This document shows, piece after piece, positions 1-4,695 of a stretch of 6,089 nt of DNA (positions are counted from its first letter, which is position 1; each line of letters starts with the position of its first letter). Both the position numbers and the translations under genes were made by a program. The notes under the pieces were generated by a model. The model was not told where the DNA came from and did no database searches. It worked only from the letters and a program-made list of their open reading frames with translations. The stretch spans positions 1,243-7,331 of the forward strand of contig DUKA01000024.1 of assembly GCA_013329615.1 (NCBI GenBank), written 5' to 3'. The stretch comes from Candidatus Bathyarchaeota archaeon. Its GTDB lineage: Archaea; Thermoproteota; Bathyarchaeia; TCS64.

Positions 1-25
1 TACGTAGCCTCCGATACCAGCATCA

Positions 26-42
26 GGGGCCGAAGAGGCCCC
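26..42. repeat. Short GC hairpin downstream of the gamma-CA-like gene
   Basis: GGGGCC (26-31) and GGCCCC (37-42) form a perfect 6-bp stem around a 5-nt loop, starting 11 nt after the stop of the leftward gene. It may be a 3'-end structure of the nadC-nadA operon mRNA. There is no T-tract right after it on the minus strand, so it is not a convincing intrinsic terminator. The rest of positions 1-53 shows no gene I can support; the left-hand neighbour is outside the window. Confidence 0.4.
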
Positions 43-53
43 AATGTTCTCAC

Positions 54-575
54 TTAGTTCGCCGCGTAGATGTGTTTGTAGACCTTCGCCTTGCTCAGGG
101 TCCTCTCATGTTCTTTCTTCATGTATTGGACGGTGGCTTCGGTGACCTCGCTCTTGGGCTCCGCGGGGATGCCGAGGGCGACCATCTTGGGGGGTATTAC
201 CTTCCGGGGGCTGACTAGAGCGCCGGCGCCCACCATGGCGCCTTCGCCTATCTCCGCCCTGTCGAGTATGACAGCCTGTATGCCTATTATGGCGTTGTCG
301 CCGATCTTGGCGCCGTGTACCGTCGCCCCGTGGCTCACTATGACGTCGGAGCCGATGTTGACGGGGTTACCTGTGGGGGCCTCGATGAGACACCCCTCGA
401 GGACCGTTGTGCGCGCCCCGATGACGACGCTGTCATCGTCTCCGCGGATAACTGCGTTCGTCCAGACGTTCACGTCCTCGCCGAGTGTGACGTCTCCGAT
501 GACCCAGCTGCCGGGTGCGAGGAAGACACTCGGGTGTACCTTTGGCTTCTTTCCTTCAAATTCGATTATCGACAC
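54..575 (-). CDS. Gamma-carbonic-anhydrase-like left-handed beta-helix protein with an altered zinc site
   Basis: This 173-aa protein has the hexapeptide-repeat layout of the gamma-class carbonic anhydrase family (Cam/CamH, YrdA, PaaY relatives): beta-helix repeats from about residue 13 to 137, then a C-terminal helix (about 143-170). The family forms trimers with zinc or iron between subunits. Conserved landmarks seen are RGD at 44-46, SHG at 81-83 (H82), VHG at 86-88 (H87) and the LGIPA end of the helix at 134-138. H82 and H87 match the second and third metal ligands. The first ligand, normally His after the N-x-Q-D-G segment, is Glu65 here, and the Asn/Gln/Asp trio reads T57/L59/E60. Canonical CO2 hydration is therefore doubtful; acyl-transferase-like or structural roles are alternatives. 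The start is GTG: the N-terminus fits the family and there is no good Shine-Dalgarno, but a T-rich box sits 28 nt upstream. It lies 32 nt after nadA and is probably co-transcribed. Fold assignment is firm, activity uncertain. Confidence 0.9.
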   Translation of the reverse strand: MSIIEFEGKKPKVHPSVFLAPGSWVIGDVTLGEDVNVWTNAVIRGDDDSVVIGARTTVLEGCLIEAPTGNPVNIGSDVIVSHGATVHGAKIGDNAIIGIQAVILDRAEIGEGAMVGAGALVSPRKVIPPKMVALGIPAEPKSEVTEATVQYMKKEHERTLSKAKVYKHIYAAN

Positions 576-597
576 ACTGAGAAGAGCGCGGATTGTG

Positions 598-608
598 GTG
601 AAAAAGGT
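598..608 (-). promoter_or_regulatory. Possible internal TATA-like box for the gamma-CA-like gene
   Basis: On the minus strand this reads ACCTTTTTCAC and is centred 28 nt upstream of the GTG start at 575, the spacing expected for a leaderless archaeal transcript. The gene has no clear Shine-Dalgarno, which fits. The box overlaps the nadA stop codon. T-rich strings occur by chance and read-through from nadA is equally plausible, so this is weak. Confidence 0.25.
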
Positions 609-1540
609 TACTTGCTCATCTCTAGCATGCGCTCGATGGGCTTCAGCGCCTTGAGGCGTAGCTCCTCGGGGACCTTAACTACAGGTTTCCCGTCCCTGAG
701 CGCCTCGTAGGTGTTCATGAGGGTTATTCTCTTCATGGTCGGGCACTCGGCGTTCGGCTCTGCCGGGATGAATGTCTTGCCCAGTATTTCGCGGCGCAGC
801 CTGTCCACCATCCCGATCTCGGTGGCGATGATGAACGACCTCCCCGGAGAATCCCGGCACCGCTTGTACATTCCACCGGTTGAGAGAACGTAGTCCGCCT
901 TCTCCTGAAGCTCCGGCTCACACTCCGGGTGGACGAGGAGCTCCGCCTCGGGGTACTGCCTCTTCAATTCGAGTGCCTTCTCACCCTTGCCAAGCAGGCG
1001 GTGTGTGTTGCAGAAGCCGTGCGCTGGCGCCGGTATGAGCCTGACCCCGGGGACCCACTTCAAGACGTAGTAGCCGAGGTTCCAGTCGGGACCAAATATG
1101 ACCTCCTTCTCTCCCAGCTTCTCGACTATCTGGGCCGCGTTCGCCGATGTGCAGACGACGTCGCACTCCGCTTTCGCCTCAGCGAGTGTGTTCACGTAGA
1201 GTACGACAGGGACGCCGGGGTGCTCCTCCTTGACCTTTAGTAGGGTCTTTACGGGCAGCTGCGCCGCCATCGGACAGCACGCACGCGTGTTCGGGAGGAT
1301 CACCTTCTTCCCCGGGTTGAGGATGCTCGCGGTCTCCGCCATGAAGTCGACGCCGCAGAACACTATCTCGTCCGCCTCGACGCCTTGTGCCTTCCTGCAC
1401 AGCTCGAGGCTGTCGCCGATGAAGTCGGCGATCTCCTGAATCTCGGGCACCTGATAGTTGTGGACGAGCAGGACGGCGTTCCGCTCCCGCTTCAGGTCCC
1501 CGATCTTCGCCTGCAGTTCCCTTGTCTCTTCTGGGTTCAA
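608..1540 (-). CDS. nadA: Quinolinate synthase NadA ([4Fe-4S] enzyme)
   Basis: NadA condenses iminoaspartate with dihydroxyacetone phosphate to make quinolinate, the second step of de novo NAD synthesis, in the cytoplasm. The protein is 310 aa, close to the usual 300-odd of the family. Its three pseudo-repeated domains each supply one cysteine to the oxygen-sensitive [4Fe-4S] cluster: C89 in ACCPMA, C177 in HGFCNTH and C266 in ECPTMK. Other family marks are VHNYQ (26-30), GDSLEL (42-47), the HPEC substrate-site motif (204-207), STGGM (220-224) and ATEIG (239-243). The TTG start at 1540 overlaps the nadC stop in the 4-nt string TTGA, and a GAGAGG Shine-Dalgarno lies 9 nt upstream inside nadC, so translation is probably coupled. 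No aspartate oxidase or aspartate dehydrogenase gene is in the window; the iminoaspartate source must be encoded elsewhere. C88 beside C89 makes the first ligand slightly ambiguous; alignment favours C89. Confidence 0.97.
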   Translation of the reverse strand: MNPEETRELQAKIGDLKRERNAVLLVHNYQVPEIQEIADFIGDSLELCRKAQGVEADEIVFCGVDFMAETASILNPGKKVILPNTRACCPMAAQLPVKTLLKVKEEHPGVPVVLYVNTLAEAKAECDVVCTSANAAQIVEKLGEKEVIFGPDWNLGYYVLKWVPGVRLIPAPAHGFCNTHRLLGKGEKALELKRQYPEAELLVHPECEPELQEKADYVLSTGGMYKRCRDSPGRSFIIATEIGMVDRLRREILGKTFIPAEPNAECPTMKRITLMNTYEALRDGKPVVKVPEELRLKALKPIERMLEMSK

Positions 1541-2421
1541 GCGTTAATGCCTCTCTTCATCCGTATCTCGAGTTTTACGTCGAGAGCCTTCGTTGAATGG
1601 GTGAGGCTTCCAAGGCTGATGACATCGACTCCTGATGCCGCGTAGTCGGCGGCGTTCTCGGGCGTGATGCCTCCGGACGCCTCGAAGAGCCCGCCTTCGC
1701 ACAGACCCTCGGATCGCAGCTTGGCGAGGACATCGCGCATCTGATCCGGGATCATGTTGTCGAACATGATGATGTCGGCCCCCGCCTCCGCCGCCTCGAC
1801 TGCCTGCGCGGCGTCGCGGACCTCGACCTCGATCTTCTTAGTGAAGCTGACCCTTTTACGCGCGAGGCGCACAGCCTCCGTTATGCTGGGGAGTAGTTCG
1901 AGATGGTTGTCCTTGATGAGGACGCAGTCATCGAGCCTGAGGCGGTGGGTGTCGCCCCCGCCGAGTTCGACAGCCTTCTTCGCGAGGTCCTTAAGCCCGG
2001 GGAGGGTCTTGCGCGTCGCCGCGACCCTGACCTTCGGGTTCGTGACTCGGGCGCTCTTGACAACGGCCGCCGTGGTTGTAGCTATCCCGGACATGTGGGC
2101 GACTATGTTGAGTGCGACGCGCTCACCGGCGAGCAGCGCCTTCGCGGGTCCCTCGATCTCGAGCAGTGGTTTCCGCGCCTCTACGCTTGCCCCATCGGGG
2201 GCGTGTTGCCTGACCTCGCAGCCGAGCAGGGTAAAGACAGCCGCCGCCTCTTCTAATCCAGCGGTTACACCGGGTTCCTTGAAGAACAGCCGCGCCGATG
2301 CTCGTTGATCGTGCCGAATCAGGGCGTCGGAGGTTATGTCTCCGTAGCCCAAATCCTCGGAAAGGAATTCTCTGATAATCTCCTCCACGCGGAGGTTCCG
2401 CTCAACCTTCTTCCCGTCCAT
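1537..2421 (-). CDS. nadC: Nicotinate-nucleotide pyrophosphorylase (quinolinate phosphoribosyltransferase) NadC
   Basis: NadC converts quinolinate and PRPP to nicotinate mononucleotide, CO2 and pyrophosphate, directly using the NadA product. From the ATG at 2421 it is 294 aa, normal for the family. It has the N-terminal alpha/beta sandwich (about 10-112) and the C-terminal barrel carrying the signature residues: ATRKTLPGL (135-143; R137, K138), GGGDTHR (154-160; H159, R160), LIKDNH (168-173; K170), EVEV (198-201), FDN (220-222) and EASGGIT (247-253), then SGVDVISLGSLTHS near the end. The reading frame is also open to a TTG at 2430, but AGGA at 2431-2434 abuts that TTG and is 9 nt from the ATG, so I prefer the ATG. 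It is the first gene of a leftward operon with nadA. An inverted repeat over its TATA-like box suggests transcriptional control of NAD synthesis, by a regulator I cannot name. Confidence 0.97.
   Translation of the reverse strand: MDGKKVERNLRVEEIIREFLSEDLGYGDITSDALIRHDQRASARLFFKEPGVTAGLEEAAAVFTLLGCEVRQHAPDGASVEARKPLLEIEGPAKALLAGERVALNIVAHMSGIATTTAAVVKSARVTNPKVRVAATRKTLPGLKDLAKKAVELGGGDTHRLRLDDCVLIKDNHLELLPSITEAVRLARKRVSFTKKIEVEVRDAAQAVEAAEAGADIIMFDNMIPDQMRDVLAKLRSEGLCEGGLFEASGGITPENAADYAASGVDVISLGSLTHSTKALDVKLEIRMKRGINA
1550..1555 (-). promoter_or_regulatory. Shine-Dalgarno of nadA inside the nadC 3' end
   Basis: GAGAGG on the minus strand lies 9 nt before the nadA TTG start at 1540. It supports that non-ATG start and internal re-initiation after nadC, whose stop codon overlaps the start. 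Confidence 0.6.
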
Positions 2422-2430
2422 CGTAGTCAA

Positions 2431-2434
2431 TCCT
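2431..2434 (-). promoter_or_regulatory. Shine-Dalgarno that decides the nadC start
   Basis: AGGA on the minus strand is 9 nt from the ATG at 2421 but directly adjacent to the upstream in-frame TTG at 2430, where it could not act. It therefore favours the 294-aa ATG-initiated NadC over the 297-aa form. Confidence 0.5.
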
Positions 2435-2461
2435 GGAGGGGTTTCTGTAGTTCATCCCGGG

Positions 2462-2495
2462 ACTCCATTTAAGGGTTGTCACCCTATTCTGGAGT
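2462..2495. promoter_or_regulatory. 34-bp nested inverted repeat, candidate operator between nadC and the Lin0512 gene
   Basis: The arms are perfectly spaced around one centre: ACTCCA (2462-2467), 4 nt, AGGGT (2472-2476), the 4-nt centre TGTC, ACCCT (2481-2485), 4 nt, TGGAGT (2490-2495). That gives 11 complementary pairs in two blocks separated by symmetric 4-nt gaps. Its left half contains the nadC TATA-like box, so a dimeric or tetrameric protein bound here would block TBP/TFB. This is seen directly in the sequence; function as an operator is inferred. An RNA cruciform role is less likely, since it lies upstream of both predicted transcription starts. Confidence 0.55.
2467..2472 (-). promoter_or_regulatory. 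TATA-like box of the nadC-nadA operon
   Basis: The minus strand reads TTAAAT within CCCTTAAATGG. Centred about 48 nt upstream of the nadC ATG, it would place transcription start near 2443-2445, leaving a leader of about 22 nt that includes the AGGA Shine-Dalgarno. It sits inside the nested inverted repeat. Confidence 0.45.
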
Positions 2496-2523
2496 ATGTG
2501 ACGAAGGTAAACCTCCTCCGAAG

Positions 2524-2533
2524 CCTTTTATTC
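2524..2533 (+). promoter_or_regulatory. TATA-like box of the Lin0512-family gene
   Basis: CCTTTTATTC is centred about 28 nt before the ATG at 2556, the geometry of a leaderless archaeal promoter. A GAGGT at 2543-2547, 8 nt before the ATG, could act as a Shine-Dalgarno if transcription instead starts further upstream; the two readings compete. Confidence 0.45.
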
Positions 2534-2555
2534 GGTCCGGGCGAGGTATCCCGCC

Positions 2556-2945
2556 ATGGACTACAGGCGTTACCTAGTAGAGTTAGGCACTGGCGTCGAC
2601 ATGCACGGCGAGGACGCGACGAAGGCGGCGCAGAGGGCGGTCAAGGACGCTATAAGTCACTGCAGTATGGTCGGGCTCGGCCAGCTCTTCAAGATAAAGA
2701 ACTTCTCCGAGATCGAGGAGGCGCTCATGGTGGACGTTACGGTCGCAGCGCCCGACCCTTCTAAGGTAGACGGCGAAGCCGTCCTATCCATCCTCCCCGA
2801 GGGTAAGAGGAGGATAAGCGTCGTCAAGGGTGGGTTCAGGTTCCCGGCCGAGTCGACGAAGGAGGAGGCGAAGACCCAACCCATCCTGATGGTGAACGCG
2901 GTGATCGTCGTCCTCGTGGACGTGGATAAGGTCCCGAGAAAGTAG
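2556..2945 (+). CDS. Lin0512-family conserved protein of unknown function
   Basis: This 129-aa protein matches the small Lin0512 family as I remember it: a conserved N-terminal segment with ELGTGVDMHGED (9-20) followed by an alanine-rich amphipathic helix TKAAQRAVKDAI (22-33), then alternating beta strands, including VDVTVAAP (59-66) and a hydrophobic C-terminal strand (about 110-124). There is no signal peptide or membrane helix, so it should be cytoplasmic. Length is about normal for the family (around 110-130 aa). The conserved D15, H17, E19 and D20 cluster could bind a ligand or metal, but no activity is established that I know of. It is divergent from nadC across a gap holding a symmetric inverted repeat, so the two may share a regulator; that is the only contextual hint. 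It is convergent with the zinc-ribbon gene, with 3 bp between stops. The family call is from recall and could be checked with a profile search. Confidence 0.85.
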   Translation: MDYRRYLVELGTGVDMHGEDATKAAQRAVKDAISHCSMVGLGQLFKIKNFSEIEEALMVDVTVAAPDPSKVDGEAVLSILPEGKRRISVVKGGFRFPAESTKEEAKTQPILMVNAVIVVLVDVDKVPRK

Positions 2946-2948
2946 GGA

Positions 2949-3302
2949 TTAGACTTCTTTTCCGCACTTCGTGCAGAAGCGGGCGTAGCGCGTGTTCTCC
3001 TTGCCGCAGTTCCTGCAGTAGATGGGGCCCGTCTTCTCCTTGACGCTTGTCTTGGCGGTGTTTACGCCCTTCTCGACCTCGCTGGCGACCTCGCGGAAGG
3101 TCTCCTGCACAATCTTGACGCCGTCATCTATCGCCTTTGACGCCTTCTGCAGTGCGACGTCCATCTCAGCCCTCCAGTGGGGGTCGGACGCCCACGGAAT
3201 GTTGACGCCGTCCTTGACGCCCTTCTCCGTCCTGACGCCGCACTTCGGGCAGAAGTTCGTCTCTTCTTCGAGTTCTTTACCGCAGTTTGAACAATACGCC
3301 AT
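2949..3302 (-). CDS. Small protein with a zinc ribbon at each end
   Basis: The 117-aa protein has two C-x2-C-x10-C-x2-C zinc ribbons: C4/C7/C18/C21 at the N-terminus and C96/C99/C110/C113 at the C-terminus, both of the short zinc-ribbon type common in archaeal and bacterial proteins of unknown role. Between them (about 30-92) is a charged stretch with an amphipathic helix, DVALQKASKAIDDGVKIVQE followed by a similar helical segment, likely a coiled coil giving dimers. There is no signal or membrane segment. The ATG start is supported by AGGTG 7 nt upstream and a TATA-like box further up. It follows the chelatase gene on the same strand after 65 nt but appears to have its own promoter. Such proteins may be adaptors for RNA or protein partners, or hold metal; nothing here decides that. 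Confidence 0.85.
   Translation of the reverse strand: MAYCSNCGKELEEETNFCPKCGVRTEKGVKDGVNIPWASDPHWRAEMDVALQKASKAIDDGVKIVQETFREVASEVEKGVNTAKTSVKEKTGPIYCRNCGKENTRYARFCTKCGKEV
2955..2961 (+). terminator. Weak T-rich stretch after the Lin0512-family gene
   Basis: CTTCTTTTCC lies about 10 nt after the Lin0512 stop on the plus strand, within the end of the opposing zinc-ribbon gene. Archaeal termination often uses T-runs without a hairpin. This one is short and interrupted, so it is only a candidate. Confidence 0.2.
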
Positions 3303-3309
3303 AAGTTGA

Positions 3310-3314
3310 CACCT
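3310..3314 (-). promoter_or_regulatory. Shine-Dalgarno of the zinc-ribbon gene
   Basis: AGGTG on the minus strand is 7 nt before the ATG at 3302 and matches the core of the archaeal anti-Shine-Dalgarno complement, fixing this start. Confidence 0.55.
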
Positions 3315-3333
3315 GAAATCGTTGAGGATCTAC

Positions 3334-3345
3334 GGTTATTTAACC
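3334..3345 (-). promoter_or_regulatory. TATA-like box of the zinc-ribbon gene, within a small inverted repeat
   Basis: The minus strand reads GGTTAAATAACC. The TTAAATAA core is centred about 37 nt before the ATG, predicting a start near 3314 and a very short leader. GGTTA and TAACC flank two bases as an inverted repeat, which may be incidental or a binding site. It implies the gene is transcribed separately from the chelatase upstream. Confidence 0.5.
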
Positions 3346-3367
3346 TTCCGAGACGGGTCGAGGTTGG

Positions 3368-4630
3368 CTACTTGACGGCGTCTATCCTCTCCGTTATCGC
3401 CCGTATCGTCTGGGAGCTGTTGTCCCATGCGCCCATGTTGATGAGGGATATGCCCTCAGGCACGTTCGCGGCGAGGACGAGATCGGGCACGTCACATTGG
3501 CTGTGTACAGTGTCGGCGCTTATGCACGCCGAGTAGAAGAGTATCTTCTCCACGCCGTTGGCGACCAGCTCCTTGATCTTGGGGGCGGGTTTAGGCTCCT
3601 TGAACTCCATCCAAGCCACGGCGAGGTTCTCCGCCCTGTAGCCGGCCTCGCCGAGGGCGCGCATTATCGCCTCCTTGAACGCCTTTTCCTGCTGCGTCTC
3701 GGTCGCGAACTCTTTATCCCACTCGTCTGGCTGACCGTGACCGACGAGCAACACGCCGACCTTCTCCCTAGGCGTATCGCCTATCGCGGCTTCAGCGCGC
3801 TCCACGAACATCCTGTGCATGGTTTTCGAGTCCCAGAGGGGCTTCGTGAAGGCGACGCTTGCGCCGTACTCCTCGGGGTGGAGGGCTTCGACCATCTTCT
3901 CGCCCTCCACTGTGTGGTTTGACTGCGTCACGAAGACCTCGGCGACGATTATCCTGCTTGCACCGTCGTTCAGCGCCTGTATGGCGGCTGCATCGGGGCG
4001 GGGGTTATAGTCGTGGAAGCTCAGGTAGAATCGCGTCGAGTCGTCGCCGCGCCTCCTGTACTCCTGCTCGATCTCCCTGAGTCTCAGGGCGTGTAGCGTG
4101 TAGTGGTCGCTTTTGCCGATTCTGAGGTAGCGTTGCCTTAGGTTGTAGAGGAAGAGTGGGCGCAGGAGCCATGGCATGAATGGCTTTTTTTGCTCGTCGA
4201 ACTCCCTGAACTGTCTTATCCAGTTGATGGGGGTGTAGGTGGGTGACTCGCCGTGTGTGAAGTAGACGACGGCGGTGTGTCCGAGTCCCGGGTCACCCTT
4301 TTTCCTGAGTATCGTGGGCAGCACGCGCTTCTCATCCGCGGCCAGCACCCTCGACGCCATGACGACGTATCCCCCGAGGGACGCGACGACGCACAGACCC
4401 ACCGCAGTGGCGCCGCCAGTCCAGTCTCTCCAGAAGATAAGTGACACCGCGACGCCGGTCGCGAAGACCATCACGCATGTCATGGCGAGGTACGAACTCA
4501 TCCTGAGCGGGTGGACGACGAGGTACCCTAGGAGTAAGATGCCGGCGAGGAAGGCGAACGCCGCGGGGATCAGGAGGGAGACGACGTCCATGGCTGAGAC
4601 AGACGCCCTCAGTGGATAAAATCCTATCAT
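3368..4630 (-). CDS. Membrane-anchored ferrochelatase/CbiX-like class II chelatase
   Basis: This 420-aa protein has three predicted membrane helices (about 15-39, 46-67 and 72-95) followed by a two-domain soluble region resembling class II chelatases, which insert Fe, Co or Ni into tetrapyrroles. Ferrochelatase-like landmarks in order are FTHGESPTYTPINWIRQF (124-141), YLRIGKSDHYTLHALRLRE (168-186, like the family's IGG-SPL region), RIIVAEVFVTQSNHTVEG (226-243, like the LPLYPQYS segment), and LLVGHGQPDEWDKEF (294-308), whose H298 matches the catalytic His of SAHSLP. The SACISADTVHSQCDVPD segment (367-383) matches the family's SDH-x-E-x-L-x-E-x-D motif but carries H376 where ferrochelatases have the catalytic Glu; CbiK/CbiX-type cobalt chelatases have His there. 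Metal and substrate are unknown, and no tetrapyrrole genes are nearby. An in-frame ATG at 4591 (407 aa) begins just before helix 1 and has a TATA-like box 28 nt upstream, so the first 13 residues may be untranslated. It is divergent from the SPFH gene. Confidence 0.85.
   Translation of the reverse strand: MIGFYPLRASVSAMDVVSLLIPAAFAFLAGILLLGYLVVHPLRMSSYLAMTCVMVFATGVAVSLIFWRDWTGGATAVGLCVVASLGGYVVMASRVLAADEKRVLPTILRKKGDPGLGHTAVVYFTHGESPTYTPINWIRQFREFDEQKKPFMPWLLRPLFLYNLRQRYLRIGKSDHYTLHALRLREIEQEYRRRGDDSTRFYLSFHDYNPRPDAAAIQALNDGASRIIVAEVFVTQSNHTVEGEKMVEALHPEEYGASVAFTKPLWDSKTMHRMFVERAEAAIGDTPREKVGVLLVGHGQPDEWDKEFATETQQEKAFKEAIMRALGEAGYRAENLAVAWMEFKEPKPAPKIKELVANGVEKILFYSACISADTVHSQCDVPDLVLAANVPEGISLINMGAWDNSSQTIRAITERIDAVK
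4614..4624 (-). promoter_or_regulatory. TATA-like palindrome that may set an internal chelatase start
   Basis: The minus strand reads GGATTTTATCC, an inverted repeat centred 28 nt before the in-frame ATG at 4591. If it is the promoter, the chelatase mRNA is leaderless and starts at residue 14 of the longer frame, directly ahead of the first membrane helix. The longer ATG at 4630 has no Shine-Dalgarno. Confidence 0.35.
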
Positions 4631-4644
4631 ATCGCTGGAAAGGG

Positions 4645-4655
4645 TACACTTAACA
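4645..4655 (+). promoter_or_regulatory. Weak TATA-like element in the 65-bp divergent chelatase/SPFH gap
   Basis: TACACTTAACA lies about 45 nt before the SPFH TTG start and would give transcription start near 4677, keeping the AGAGGT Shine-Dalgarno in the leader. The match to an archaeal TATA consensus is poor. Confidence 0.25.
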
Positions 4656-4682
4656 CCAACGACGCGACACAGATACGCAACA

Positions 4683-4688
4683 AGAGGT
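4683..4688 (+). promoter_or_regulatory. Shine-Dalgarno supporting the TTG start of the SPFH gene
   Basis: AGAGGT ends 7 nt before the TTG at 4696. It matches the archaeal Shine-Dalgarno closely enough to make the TTG credible; the next in-frame ATG (residue 71) would remove the membrane anchor. Confidence 0.6.
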
Positions 4689-4695
4689 TACGAAT

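Noticed and set aside
1..57. Open plus-strand frame ending in TAG at 55-57, possibly the end of a gene from the left
   Set aside because: Only 18 codons are visible, with an Arg/Gly/Ser composition and no recognisable motif; it contains the GC hairpin and cannot be told from non-coding DNA.
91..654. Long plus-strand open frame of 187 codons opposite the gamma-CA-like gene
   Set aside because: It lies antisense to a clearly recognisable conserved gene, is rich in Ser/Thr/Pro/Met as GC-rich antisense frames are, and shows no family motif.
1754..2308. Plus-strand open frame of 184 codons opposite nadC
   Set aside because: Antisense to nadC, with low-complexity Ser/Ala/Arg composition and no start signal; a shadow of the codon bias.
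2498..2764. Open frame starting upstream of the Lin0512 gene on the same strand
   Set aside because: It is in another frame, Arg/Gly-rich, and overlaps the start of the well-supported Lin0512 protein.
3497..3922. Plus-strand open frame of 141 codons opposite the chelatase
   Set aside because: Antisense to the chelatase soluble domain, Leu/Arg-rich, without recognisable motifs or a Shine-Dalgarno.
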